Of a stretch of DNA of 47,124 nt, positions 14,268 to 21,552 are shown piece by piece. The stretch lies in the IMG/VR virus record IMGVR_UViG_3300025327_000052, positions 1-47,124 of that record; one strand, given 5' to 3'. Position 1 is the first letter of the stretch, and each line of letters starts with the position of its first letter. This DNA comes from a virus. The notes beneath the pieces were generated by a model. It saw nothing but the letters and a program-made list of their open reading frames with translations, did no database searches and was not told the origin of the DNA. A program made the translations under genes and the position numbers.

Positions 14268-14396
14268 ATGGCTGATGGACTCTGTTCGTGGTTCAACGCG
14301 CTGGCGTGGCGGGCGAATTATCTCGCGTGGCACCGTCGCGTCACCGGCCGACTGATTACCGGCTACGCGATGCCGTTTGAGGAACGGCGCAGATGA
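14268..14396 (+). CDS. Very small Trp-containing protein (42 aa)
   Basis: ATG at 14268 preceded by GAAGGAGAC. The product MADGLCSWFNALAWRANYLA... is an aromatic, basic single helix that could lie on a membrane. ATGA overlap with the next gene at 14393. Confidence 0.42.
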   Translation: MADGLCSWFNALAWRANYLAWHRRVTGRLITGYAMPFEERRR

Positions 14397-14617
14397 CTAC
14401 TAATCCCATCTCTGTGCTTGTCGTGTTGTTCATCATTGGGCTGACGTGTTACTGGCTCGGCTGGCACGAAGGCGTGCGCCACACGAAGGCCGCGATCAAA
14501 CCTGAACCGACCATTAGTGGAGTCACCTATAGTGGCATTCCGCTCACGCAGGTGGGGGAGGCGTGGCGTCTTCCTGATGGCCAAATAATCGCCATCAAGC
14601 GAGGCAACCGTGACTGA
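14393..14617 (+). CDS. Small N-anchored membrane protein (74 aa)
   Basis: ATGA start. Residues 6-23 (ISVLVVLFIIGLTCYWLG) form one transmembrane helix, followed by a soluble domain ending GQIIAIKRGNRD. The topology resembles small phage superinfection or spanin-like proteins, but no specific motif supports that. It is the last plus-strand gene before the minus-strand tRNA block. Confidence 0.55.
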   Translation: MTTNPISVLVVLFIIGLTCYWLGWHEGVRHTKAAIKPEPTISGVTYSGIPLTQVGEAWRLPDGQIIAIKRGNRD

Positions 14618-14668
14618 TACTTTCCTCTCCCCGCTGACTGAGCCCGAGCTGACCGCGCTGGAACAGAA

Positions 14669-14758
14669 TGGCGGAAGGCAGACGACTCGAACGTCTGTGC
14701 GGCTTTCACCGCAGCCTCGGTTTAGCAAACCGGCCCGTTGCCGCTCCGGCAGCCTTCC
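14669..14758 (-). tRNA. tRNA-Ser (anticodon GCU)
   Basis: Read on the minus strand, GGAAGGC pairs with GCCTTCC as a 7-bp acceptor stem, followed by discriminator G and an encoded CCA. The anticodon loop TTGCTAA gives GCU (14724-14726 on plus), reading AGC and AGU. A long variable arm (TGCGG ... CCGCA) and the T arm AGACG-TTCGAGT-CGTCT are complete, as expected of a class II serine tRNA. 90 nt with CCA. Confidence 0.93.
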
Positions 14759-14769
14759 GCAAAAGAAAG

Positions 14770-14844
14770 TGGAGGTCCGCCCAGGACTTGAACCTGGAGA
14801 TGCTGCATTACGAGTGCAGTGCTGTGCCGTTGAGCCAGCGGACC
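14770..14844 (-). tRNA. tRNA-Thr (anticodon CGU)
   Basis: Minus strand. Acceptor GGTCCGC/GCGGACC, anticodon stem CTGCA/TGCAG with loop CTCGTAA (anticodon CGU, reads ACG), T arm CCAGG-TTCAAGT-CCTGG, discriminator T, encoded CCA. The D stem has three good pairs. 75 nt with CCA. ACG is a common Thr codon in this genome by eye, so the tRNA may support late gene translation. Confidence 0.93.
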
Positions 14845-14848
14845 GAAA

Positions 14849-14934
14849 TGGCGGAAGGGGCAGGAATCGAACCCGCTTGCGTGTGACCGCGCCAGTTTTC
14901 AAGACTGGGGGCATGCCGTTATGCCATCCCTTCC
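14849..14934 (-). tRNA. tRNA-Ser (anticodon UGA)
   Basis: Minus strand. Acceptor GGAAGGG/CCCTTCC, anticodon stem CCAGT/ACTGG with loop CTTGAAA (UGA, reads UCA), variable arm GCG/CGC, T arm GCGGG-TTCGATT-CCTGC, discriminator G and encoded CCA. 86 nt. It is the first gene of the block in the direction of transcription, 14 and 5 bases from its neighbours' pattern of tight spacing. Confidence 0.93.
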
Positions 14935-15050
14935 GAACCGTGAATTGTGAACGAGAAAAGGAAAGCGTTGAGTGCTACCGCGTAGAGCGGCGACTCGAAC
15001 GTGTTGACGAACGGGACGATGTGTGGCGACGGGCCATGTTCGTGAGGCGA

Positions 15051-15059
15051 ATTGTAGCA
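15051..15059 (-). promoter_or_regulatory. Candidate extended -10 promoter for the tRNA block
   Basis: Read on the minus strand the sequence is TGCTACAAT, a match to the extended -10 form TGnTAnAAT. It lies about 115 bases upstream of tRNA-Ser(UGA) and faces it. No good -35 box at 17 bp (TCGGGT), which an extended -10 does not strictly need. The leader 14935-15050 holds no clear gene. Confidence 0.4.
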
Positions 15060-15092
15060 TGGGCGCCCACCCCACCCGAGGAGACGAGGTAA

Positions 15093-15293
15093 ATGGCGAG
15101 TCAATTAGTGATCGAAGTGTTGAAGGGCAGCGGGGAAGGTCAGCACGTGACTGTGCGGATCGAAATCGAAGGCCCGGTCGGTGATTTCACCCCGCAAGGC
15201 CAGCGTATTCGAGATGAGATGTGCGCCAGCCTGACACACTCAGTCGTCAGAGAGGCCAAGTCGTTCAGCGTCGAGTTGAAAGGCACGGCCTGA
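15093..15293 (+). CDS. Small hypothetical protein (66 aa)
   Basis: ATG with GAGGAGACGAGG upstream. Beta-rich (LVIEVLKGSGEGQHVTVRIEIEG) then a helix. Soluble. It restarts the plus-strand operon after the tRNA block. No family recognised. Confidence 0.55.
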   Translation: MASQLVIEVLKGSGEGQHVTVRIEIEGPVGDFTPQGQRIRDEMCASLTHSVVREAKSFSVELKGTA

Positions 15294-15294
15294 C

Positions 15295-15651
15295 ATGCCT
15301 GAGCAGGACGACTACGTGACGGGCTTAAAGGACATGGGGCCGATCAAGGTCAATGGACTCTGGAGCTCGACATTGGCGGCGGCCCTATCCACCCAGGGGC
15401 CGATGATGATTCATATCCGCTCGTCGCGTTGGTTCGGTGTCCGCTGGTACCTCGAAGCGTATGCGTGTCCACTCGTGTCCATCACGCGCAGCGATGAGCC
15501 CGGCGTTCTCACGATGGTGTCTGAGGCGCCGTACGAGATCAGGCGTGCTGCGTGGTGGCGACGACTCGGTTACTACCTGATCGCGAGGCCGCTCGATTTG
15601 ATCGCGTGGCACGGCTATCAGCGGTGGCGGCGAGACGACGAGGAGGACTGA
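15295..15651 (+). CDS. Hypothetical protein (118 aa)
   Basis: ATG one base after the previous stop. A beta-rich middle (IRSSRWFGVRWYLEAYACPLVSI) and a Trp/Arg-rich C-terminus (RRAAWWRRLGYYLIARPLDLIAW) that could bind membrane or nucleic acid. It is not clearly related to the Trp-rich family that starts at 15910. TGATG overlap with the next gene. Confidence 0.55.
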   Translation: MPEQDDYVTGLKDMGPIKVNGLWSSTLAAALSTQGPMMIHIRSSRWFGVRWYLEAYACPLVSITRSDEPGVLTMVSEAPYEIRRAAWWRRLGYYLIARPLDLIAWHGYQRWRRDDEED

Positions 15652-15905
15652 TGGCGACTGATCGTCCGATGACTCACGAGGACGTCAACTTTCTACGTGA
15701 GCAAGCGCAGCAGGAGACGACGCGGCTGTTCCAAGAATGGCACGCCTTCACGCGCCTGAATGACGACACAGGCGAACCGATCAGCTTCGTCGAATGGCGG
15801 CGCACCGCGTCTCTGTGGAGTGATGTGACGACGCCCGCTGATCCACCCAACGTGCGGCGCTTCAAGCGAATAGGGCAGTCGGCTGGCGATCCACTGAGAG
15901 GCTGA
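15651..15905 (+). CDS. Small hypothetical protein (84 aa)
   Basis: TGATG start with GAGGAGGAC upstream. Helical N-terminus (HEDVNFLREQAQQETTRLFQ), then a FVEWRRTASLW segment. No motif recognised. Confidence 0.5.
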   Translation: MATDRPMTHEDVNFLREQAQQETTRLFQEWHAFTRLNDDTGEPISFVEWRRTASLWSDVTTPADPPNVRRFKRIGQSAGDPLRG

Positions 15906-15909
15906 CGAC

Positions 15910-16485
15910 ATGGGCAACAGTAAACAGCCGTCTCCGTCTCCGGGTTCGCCTGGCTATCGTGGGCCGAAGCAGTTCAGGCCGACCCCGCCACCAGCGCCGC
16001 CACCGCTGCGATACATAGGGGTGCATGGTCCGCTCACTAAGGCTGACAAAGACGACATACGCCGCAGGTGGTCTGACTTCAACCGGGGCATTATGCCGCC
16101 CGATCCGCTGTTCGAGTGCCCGCCTAACCGGGAGATTCGAGAAGGCGATTGTGGCCCGGCCCAGCCGCCGAGTCCCAAGGCCCCGCCAATGGTGTGGTAC
16201 TACCGAGGACGCAGGCTCTCGGCCTCTGAGAGTCCACCCAGTAACGGCTCCCGCTATCGCCTAGCCCGTCGTGGCCCCTACTGGCGTGTGGAGGAATGGC
16301 GCCGGCCGTGGTGGTTCTTCGGCGCGAGACGCTGGCTCCCTGTGCCGAGTTGCTGGGATAGCCCGCATCCATCGGACCGCTGGGAGGCGACTACGGACCG
16401 ACGCGACGCGGAGCAGCGACTGGTCACCTATCGGACCCGCGAAGCCTACGAAGCCAATGCGTGGACCCTAGACCATGACGCCTGA
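15910..16485 (+). CDS. Trp-rich paralogue 1 (191 aa)
   Basis: The N-terminal half is Pro-rich and unrelated to its neighbours apart from the MGNS start. Residues about 110-190 carry the shared domain: SRYRLARRGPYWRVEEW, then RRPWWFFGARRWLPV, then a helix with DRRDAEQRLVTY, ending AWTLDHDA. The same order of elements occurs in the next two genes, so the three form a tandem family. The domain looks like a small beta-sheet with exposed Trp and Arg. Function unknown. It overlaps the next gene by 11 bases. Confidence 0.62.
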   Translation: MGNSKQPSPSPGSPGYRGPKQFRPTPPPAPPPLRYIGVHGPLTKADKDDIRRRWSDFNRGIMPPDPLFECPPNREIREGDCGPAQPPSPKAPPMVWYYRGRRLSASESPPSNGSRYRLARRGPYWRVEEWRRPWWFFGARRWLPVPSCWDSPHPSDRWEATTDRRDAEQRLVTYRTREAYEANAWTLDHDA

Positions 16486-16804
16486 CCCGCGCGACTATCG
16501 TGGCGGCGATATCACCAGGTTGCCGTATCGAAGTCCGAACTTAGGGCGCGTCTATCCAAGGCAGTATTTGCGGCTCACGACGAACGGCCACCGCTGGCGG
16601 ATTGAACGCAAGCGCCTGTGGTGGTGGACTCCGGCATGGTGGAAGTCGTTCGAGACGCGCCACGAGGCCGAGCACTACCTGCGCCTACTCACAGAGTCAG
16701 ATCAACCTGACCCTGATGCTGGGACGTGGACCCCAGCCGAGGATCCGCCAGAGCCGATTACCAATCCCCGCAAGTCGCTGAACATCATCCAGAAGGGCGG
16801 CTGA
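16475..16804 (+). CDS. Trp-rich paralogue 2 (109 aa)
   Basis: Shared domain at about 29-90: QYLRLTTNGHRWRIERK, RLWWWTPAWWKSF, the helix TRHEAEHYLRLLTE, and the end GTWTPAED. It is the most diverged copy at the N-terminus and has a 20-residue tail after the domain. Start ATG is inside the end of paralogue 1. Confidence 0.62.
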   Translation: MTPDPRDYRGGDITRLPYRSPNLGRVYPRQYLRLTTNGHRWRIERKRLWWWTPAWWKSFETRHEAEHYLRLLTESDQPDPDAGTWTPAEDPPEPITNPRKSLNIIQKGG

Positions 16805-16807
16805 AGA

Positions 16808-17128
16808 ATGGGCAACAGAACGCCACCACGGCCGCCGCACTGGCGTCATGACTTCGGCTATCCGCCGTCAGGGCCGAACCGCTACCGGCTGGTCAAGCGC
16901 GGCCTTTACTTTCGAGTCGAGGAGTTCTGCTCGCGTTGGTGGAGCCTTGGATATCAGCGGTGGCGCCCGCTGCGTAGTCGGATGTGGAAGTTCAGCAACA
17001 CGTCAGAGTTTATCTTCACCGGACAAACGAAAGATCGCCTCGATGCGATTCATGTGCTTAGTGTCTGCCGGTCCCATGCATTTCACGAAACCGCTGCAAC
17101 GTGGACCCCAGACGAGGACGCCTCATGA
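16808..17128 (+). CDS. Trp-rich paralogue 3 (106 aa)
   Basis: Starts MGNRTPP, like the MGNS of copy 1. Shared domain: NRYRLVKRGLYFRVEEF, SRWWSLGYQRWRPLRS, the helix TKDRLDAIHVLSV, end TWTPDED. It closes the early region; a 128-base non-coding gap follows before the terminase genes. Confidence 0.62.
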   Translation: MGNRTPPRPPHWRHDFGYPPSGPNRYRLVKRGLYFRVEEFCSRWWSLGYQRWRPLRSRMWKFSNTSEFIFTGQTKDRLDAIHVLSVCRSHAFHETAATWTPDEDAS

Positions 17129-17256
17129 TGTGAGGGGGGGGGCTGGGCATAGGTTCTTTCGAGTCGACCTCAAGAGCGGGTAACACGACTCGCGAGTTTC
17201 CCGTAGGGTTGAATGCCCTATAAAGGGCTTTTGGCTTGTAGCTATTTGAGGACATT
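17129..17256 (+). other. Non-coding gap before the terminase genes (possible cos and late control region)
   Basis: 128 bases with no ORF. It holds a run of nine G (about 17133-17141), the 10-bp perfect palindrome ACTCGCGAGT at 17188-17197, and a hairpin followed by T at 17215-17232. In lambda-like phages the cohesive-end site lies just before the small terminase gene, so this is the natural place to look for it. Nothing in the sequence proves cutting here. Confidence 0.4.
17215..17232 (+). terminator. Weak intrinsic terminator or -10 element
   Basis: GCCCT-ATAA-AGGGC makes a 5-bp stem followed by TTTT. It could end early transcription before the late genes. The loop also contains TATAAA, so it may instead be the -10 of a late promoter. 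An upstream AGGG (17205-17208) could pair with the CCCT arm and disrupt the hairpin. Confidence 0.4.
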
Positions 17257-17832
17257 GTGCCGCACATCGAATCTGAGATCCCGCTCTTGTTCACGCGGCC
17301 GCAGTTGGCGAAGCTGTTTCGGAAGGACTCTCGGACGATTACGAAGTGGCTTGAGGATGGGCTGCCGTGTGCGATGAAGGGGCGTGGGGGGCGGCCGTCG
17401 ATGTTCAACCTGCCGGATTGCGTGCAGTGGGTGGTCGCCCGAGAGGTCCAGAGCGCGACGGGGATGGATTCTGAGGCCATGTCGCCGGCGATTGAGATGG
17501 CGAAATTGAACCGGCGGCGCCGGGAAGAGTTGGAACTGAAGATGCTGGTTCGGCGTGGGGAGCTCGTGGAAGCCGAGGCGGTGCGGACTGAGTTTGCTGG
17601 GTTGGCGGTGGCGGTGAAGGCGCGGATCCGGTCGGTGCCGGACACGATTGCGGACCAGGTGGTGGGGCAGACACCCGCGGCGGCGCGCGCGTTGATGCTG
17701 GCGCGGTTGGATGATGCCTTGCGCGAGTTGGCCCGGGGGGAAGGGGTAGTCATCGTGCTACCGCCTGCTGATGAGCCGATTGATGCCGACGAACCAGCCG
17801 ATGGTGACATGGCGGAGGCACGGCATGCTTGA
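17257..17832 (+). CDS. terS: Terminase small subunit, Nu1-like
   Basis: GTG start with TGAGGAC upstream; 191 residues, close to lambda Nu1. Residues 8-50 are a winged-helix/MerR-like DNA-binding unit (TRPQLAKLFRKDSRTITKWLEDGLPCAMKGRGGRPS), which should bind the packaging site. Then a long helical region (NRRRREELELKMLVRRGELVEAE) and a C-terminal domain for contact with the large subunit, with an acidic tail. It overlaps the large subunit gene by eight bases. Confidence 0.88.
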   Translation: MPHIESEIPLLFTRPQLAKLFRKDSRTITKWLEDGLPCAMKGRGGRPSMFNLPDCVQWVVAREVQSATGMDSEAMSPAIEMAKLNRRRREELELKMLVRRGELVEAEAVRTEFAGLAVAVKARIRSVPDTIADQVVGQTPAAARALMLARLDDALRELARGEGVVIVLPPADEPIDADEPADGDMAEARHA

Positions 17833-19708
17833 GACGGATCGGCGAGGTTTTCTGCAAGGCGTGGGCGGGGTTGTGGCTAGTGCCTTCCTGCCGGCGCTCG
17901 AACCGCCCCCGACCATCACGGTCAGCGAGTGGGCGGACCGGTTTCGGATGTTGTCGCCGGAGGCATCGTCGGAGCCTGGCCAGTGGCACACGGCCAGGGC
18001 CCCGTACCAGCGGGCGCTGATGGACGCCGCGATGAGCGACGACGTGCACACGGTCGTGATCATGTCCAGTAGTCAAATAGGGAAATCCGAAATACTCCTC
18101 AACACGATTGGCTATCTGATTGATTTGGACCCATGCCCGATTCTCATGGTTCAGCCGACGCTGGAAATGGCGGAGGCGTTCTCGAAGGATCGGCTGGAGC
18201 CGATGCTGCGGGACACGCCGACGCTCCGCGCGAAGGTGAAGCTGGGCAAGCGGGACGCCTCGAACACGATCCGGCACAAGGGGTTCCCGGGCGGGCAGAT
18301 CACGCTGGCCGGGTCGAATAGCCCTGCGGGACTGGCGTCGCGGCCGATTCGAGTGGTTGCGGCTGACGAAGTTGACAAGTGGGATGTGAGCGACGAAGGC
18401 GATCCGCTCGCCCTGGCCGCTCGCCGGACGGCGACCTACTGGAACGCGAAGCACATCGTGACGTCGACGCCGACTATTCGTGGCGTGTCACGCATCGAGG
18501 CGAAGTACGCGGAAAGTGACCAGCGGCGGTGCTTTGTCCCCTGCCCACACTGCGAAAGCATGCACGTATTGGAGTGGCAGCACGTCAAATGGACCGGCGG
18601 CGACCCGGAAACGGCGCATCTCGTGTGCCCGGGGTGCGGAGCGACGATTGACGAAGCGGAGCGCGCGCGCATGCTGCAGACGCCGGAGTGGCGAGCCTCG
18701 GCGCCGTTCCGCGGGATTGCCGGCTTTCATCTCTGGGAGGCGTATTCGCCTTGGCGCCGGCTCGCGGACATCGTCGCGGACTTCCTGGAGGCCAAAAAGG
18801 CGCCCGATACCCTCCAAGTGTTCATCAACACGTCGCTCGGGGAGACGTGGGAAGAGCAGGGGGAACAAGCCGAGGGGCACGTGCTGCTCGCGCGGCGCGA
18901 ACCGTATCTGGCCGAGCTGCCGGCGGGGGTGTGCTGCCTGACGATGGGCGTGGACGTGCAGGACACCCGGCTGGAGGCCCTCATCGTCGGGTGGGGGCCC
19001 GGGGAAGAGGCCTGGGTGATTGAATCTCGCGATCTCCCGGGCGATCCGCAGCGGCCGGAGCCATGGCAGGCGCTTGACGCACTCCTGACGAATGCCTTCA
19101 AACATCAAACCGGGGCGATCCTCACCGTCGCGTCGACCTGCGTCGACACGGGTGGCCACCGGACGGACTTCGCGTATGACTTTGTGCGGCAGCGGGCCCA
19201 TCAACGTGTGTACGCCATTAAAGGGGTTGGCGGCACGGACCAGCCGATCGTCTCGGCGCCGTCACGGCGGGGCAGTGGCACGGAACGGCGCAAGGTGGAG
19301 CTGTATACGGTCGGCACGGATCAGTGCAAGTCGCTGATCTACAGCCGGCTGAAGGTGACAGACGCGGGCCCCGGGTTCATTCATCTGCCGCTGGCGCATC
19401 AGGTGAAGGACACGTTTCGGTCGGGCGTCGATGAGGAGTTCGTCGCCCAGCTCACGGCCGAAAAGCTGATCACGAAACACAAGTCTGGGATTCCGCATCG
19501 GCAGTGGGTGAAGACTCGGCCACGGAATGAGGCGCTCGACATGTTTGTGTACGCGGTCGCGGCCTTGCGGTTGCTGCGGCCGAATCTGGAGGCGCTGGCG
19601 GAGCAGTTCAAGCCAAAGGTGGCCGCGCCTCCGGCGCCGCCGACGGTGCCGGCCTCTCGGTGGATTCAACCGCGCCGGGGCGGCGGTTGGCTGAAAGGGA
19701 ACCGATGA
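17825..19708 (+). CDS. terL: Terminase large subunit, gpA family
   Basis: A 627-residue packaging motor of the lambda gpA type. ATPase half: a Walker A-like SSSQIGKSE (81-89), Walker B RVVAADE (176-182). A zinc finger sits at Cys240/Cys243 and Cys268/Cys271. Nuclease half: GVDVQD with Asp377 and a later CVDTGGHRTD strand. It should translocate DNA into the prohead using ATP and cut the concatemer. ATG at 17825 is chosen over in-frame ATGs inside the small-subunit gene. The first 22 residues (DRRGFLQGVGGVVASAFL) look oddly like a twin-arginine signal, probably by chance. ATGA overlap with the next gene. Confidence 0.92.
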   Translation: MLETDRRGFLQGVGGVVASAFLPALEPPPTITVSEWADRFRMLSPEASSEPGQWHTARAPYQRALMDAAMSDDVHTVVIMSSSQIGKSEILLNTIGYLIDLDPCPILMVQPTLEMAEAFSKDRLEPMLRDTPTLRAKVKLGKRDASNTIRHKGFPGGQITLAGSNSPAGLASRPIRVVAADEVDKWDVSDEGDPLALAARRTATYWNAKHIVTSTPTIRGVSRIEAKYAESDQRRCFVPCPHCESMHVLEWQHVKWTGGDPETAHLVCPGCGATIDEAERARMLQTPEWRASAPFRGIAGFHLWEAYSPWRRLADIVADFLEAKKAPDTLQVFINTSLGETWEEQGEQAEGHVLLARREPYLAELPAGVCCLTMGVDVQDTRLEALIVGWGPGEEAWVIESRDLPGDPQRPEPWQALDALLTNAFKHQTGAILTVASTCVDTGGHRTDFAYDFVRQRAHQRVYAIKGVGGTDQPIVSAPSRRGSGTERRKVELYTVGTDQCKSLIYSRLKVTDAGPGFIHLPLAHQVKDTFRSGVDEEFVAQLTAEKLITKHKSGIPHRQWVKTRPRNEALDMFVYAVAALRLLRPNLEALAEQFKPKVAAPPAPPTVPASRWIQPRRGGGWLKGNR

Positions 19709-20124
19709 ACACCGATCGCCCGTGTATGACTGCTCTGGAGATGACCGACAAAGAGAAGATGCGTGAGTTTGCCAGGATGACGAGCGAGGCCTTGGCAAAC
19801 GCACCGCACCGCACTGTGTATGTCTCACCGGCTGCCGCTGCGGGCATGACGGCCGATGAAAGGAGAAGGTTCATGACTGACCACGACGAGCAGAAGGACT
19901 TCGATCGGAACGAACGGGCCATCGGGCAGGCGCCAGAAAACCACATGGTGTCGCCGGAGGAGCTGGCCAATCGATCCGCCGAGCTGCTCGCCTCAGATCG
20001 TCATCTGTTCGTGCGCGCCTGGTGCGAGGAACGCTGGAAAAGCGAGTCCACGCTGACCGAGGCCGATCTGCAGGTGATTCGCGCCGATCCGCGGTGGCAA
20101 TCGCCCGTCGACACCAGTCGATGA
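19705..20124 (+). CDS. Hypothetical protein (139 aa)
   Basis: Start by ATGA overlap with terL. Charged, helical, soluble; a second part (SPEELANRSAELLASDRHLFVRAW) resembles nothing I know. Together with the next two genes it forms a small unknown block between terL and the gpW-like gene, where lambda has none. Confidence 0.55.
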   Translation: MNTDRPCMTALEMTDKEKMREFARMTSEALANAPHRTVYVSPAAAAGMTADERRRFMTDHDEQKDFDRNERAIGQAPENHMVSPEELANRSAELLASDRHLFVRAWCEERWKSESTLTEADLQVIRADPRWQSPVDTSR

Positions 20125-20145
20125 CGGAGGACTGAGGAAATTGAA

Positions 20146-20385
20146 ATGGCTAAGCTAGTGGACTTCGACAGTATCACGACGCATGAGCTCCAAAAACATG
20201 GCCGGTTCAAGGTGGAGACATACCGAACTGGCGACAACCGACTTGACTTAGCGGTGGTCGGAAACGATGTGCTGGTGTGCATCGGTGGTCCGGTTAGGGC
20301 CAAGGAGACGTCCATCCTGTTTGCCCGCCGTGAGTTCATGTCGCTCGTCAAGTTCGGCAAGAACAACTTGCCTGAGACACAGTGA
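20146..20385 (+). CDS. Small hypothetical protein (79 aa)
   Basis: ATG with GGAGGACTGAGG upstream. A short N-terminal ITTHELQKHG is nearly the same as the ITSHELQNHG at the start of the regulator-like gene at 28825. The rest is beta-rich. GTGA overlap with the next gene. Confidence 0.55.
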   Translation: MAKLVDFDSITTHELQKHGRFKVETYRTGDNRLDLAVVGNDVLVCIGGPVRAKETSILFARREFMSLVKFGKNNLPETQ

Positions 20386-20567
20386 CCGACAAGCCGCCGA
20401 TTCCGCCCACCATCTGGCGGCGTCTCCTCGCGTTCATTCGAGACGAGCGGAGCGGCTCGATCACGATCCAGGTGGATCGCGGCGTCATTCGGAAGATGAC
20501 GCTGTGCGACCAGACGACCGAGACCTCCGAAGTCACCGCGGCGGGTAGTGTCTCAGATTCAAACTGA
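20382..20567 (+). CDS. Small hypothetical protein (61 aa)
   Basis: GTG start by GTGA overlap. A basic N-terminal helix (PTIWRRLLAFIRDERS) followed by beta strands (SITIQVDRGVIRKMTL). Its last nine codons and its stop lie inside a large hairpin (20541-20580). Confidence 0.5.
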   Translation: MTDKPPIPPTIWRRLLAFIRDERSGSITIQVDRGVIRKMTLCDQTTETSEVTAAGSVSDSN

Positions 20568-20580
20568 GACACTACCCCGC
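20541..20580 (+). other. Long near-perfect hairpin overlapping a stop codon
   Basis: GCGGGTAGTGTCTCAG (20541-20556) pairs with CTGAGACACTACCCCGC (20564-20580) through 16 pairs with one extra C, around a 7-base loop. The TGA stop of the 61-residue gene is in the right arm. No T run follows. It could be a terminator of another type, a processing site or the footprint of an inserted element. Confidence 0.75.
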
Positions 20581-20728
20581 GGCGGAGCGCGAAGTGTCGT
20601 AGAATGCGCTGAGTTCTTCGTGTCCGGCCTCTGACGTCCTCGGGTCCTGACGGCGCTCTTTGCGCCGGCACTCCACCAGCCGACCCGCCGCCGGCAGCCG
20701 CCCCTCTTCGGCCTTGGTGCCGTGTGAA

Positions 20729-20947
20729 GTGGCGGCGCCGTTGGCCTACACCCAAAGTGATCTCGACGCGCTGGACCTGCAGATCGCCGCGGCCGGCGCC
20801 GTCAAGTCGACCACCTTCAGCGATCAGTCGACGACCTTCCGCGATCTCGACGACATGCTCAAGCTCCGCGCCGTCATGGCGCAGGAGATCGCCGCGGCGG
20901 CTGGTAGCTCGCGCACGCGGTACGCGGCCACATCCAAGGGCGTCTGA
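20729..20947 (+). CDS. gpW-like head completion protein
   Basis: GTG at 20729 gives 72 residues, near the 68 of lambda gpW; GTG at 20717 is an alternative. LAYTQSDLDALDLQIAAAG, then TTFRDLDDMLKLRAVMAQEI follows the gpW pattern: helix, beta hairpin, helix and a basic disordered tail (SRTRYAATSKGV). Family members plug the portal vertex after packaging. The 161 bases before it (20568-20728) hold the hairpin's end, a 6-bp hairpin at 20651-20667 and no clear gene. TGATG overlap with the methyltransferase. Confidence 0.7.
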   Translation: MAAPLAYTQSDLDALDLQIAAAGAVKSTTFSDQSTTFRDLDDMLKLRAVMAQEIAAAAGSSRTRYAATSKGV

Positions 20948-21552
20948 TGATCGAGACGGCCAGCGATCGCCTGTCCGACATTCGGCAGGTGTACGCCCAA
21001 CACCTGACCCGGTCGCGGGCCATCACGCCGCACTTGCCCCGCTTGTTGGCGCTCGCGGCGTCCTGTGAGACCGCGGTCGAGTTTGGCGTGAAGACCGGCG
21101 CCTCATCGTCGGCGCTGCTCCTGGGGGCGAAGGGCCGAGTGACGAGTTACGACTTGGTCGAGACGCCGCCGGCGCGCGCGCTCGCCCGGATCGCCGGGGA
21201 GAAGTGGGCCTACTGCCTCGAGGATTCCCGGACGGCGGCGGTGCCGCCTGCTGATCTCCTGTTCGTCGATGCGCTCCATACCTACGACCAGGTGGCGGCC
21301 GAACTGTCCGCGCACGCCGCGAAGATCCGGCGTTGGCTGGTGTTCCACGACTCGATCACGTTCGGGAGCATCGGGGCACAGGGCGAAACCGGACAGTGGC
21401 TTTGGAACTACACGCCGGGTCAGGCCGTGCCGCGCGCGGCGCTCGGCATTCGGCCAGCGATCGATGAGCTGATGATCGGCGATCCGTCGTGGCAAATTCG
21501 GGCGCATTACACGGACTCGCACGGACTATTGGTCTTGGAGCGTGCCCGGTGA
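20947..21552 (+). CDS. Class I SAM methyltransferase (family 24-like)
   Basis: A 201-residue Rossmann methyltransferase: AVEFGVKTGASSSALL (43-58) is the AdoMet-binding loop, VTSYDL ends strand 2, and LLFVDALHTYDQVAAEL (104-120) is the family-24 motif with an Asp-His core. Such enzymes methylate small molecules or sugars rather than DNA. It is the first gene of a seven-gene glycan-type block set between gpW and portal; GTGA overlap with the glycosyltransferase that follows. Confidence 0.78.
   Translation: MIETASDRLSDIRQVYAQHLTRSRAITPHLPRLLALAASCETAVEFGVKTGASSSALLLGAKGRVTSYDLVETPPARALARIAGEKWAYCLEDSRTAAVPPADLLFVDALHTYDQVAAELSAHAAKIRRWLVFHDSITFGSIGAQGETGQWLWNYTPGQAVPRAALGIRPAIDELMIGDPSWQIRAHYTDSHGLLVLERAR

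Noticed and set aside
14950-15050. Possible fourth tRNA on the minus strand
   Set aside because: A GTTCGAGTC T-loop-like stretch is present, but the flanking bases do not pair as a T stem, and no anticodon or acceptor stem was found.
14610-15092. Plus-strand frame of 160 codons over the tRNA block
   Set aside because: It reads antisense through three complete tRNAs. Only its first 20 codons look protein-like, so at most it is a broken gene.
20600-20605. TAGAAT as a -10 box before the gpW-like gene
   Set aside because: Good -10 match but no -35 element at 16-18 bp and no extended -10.
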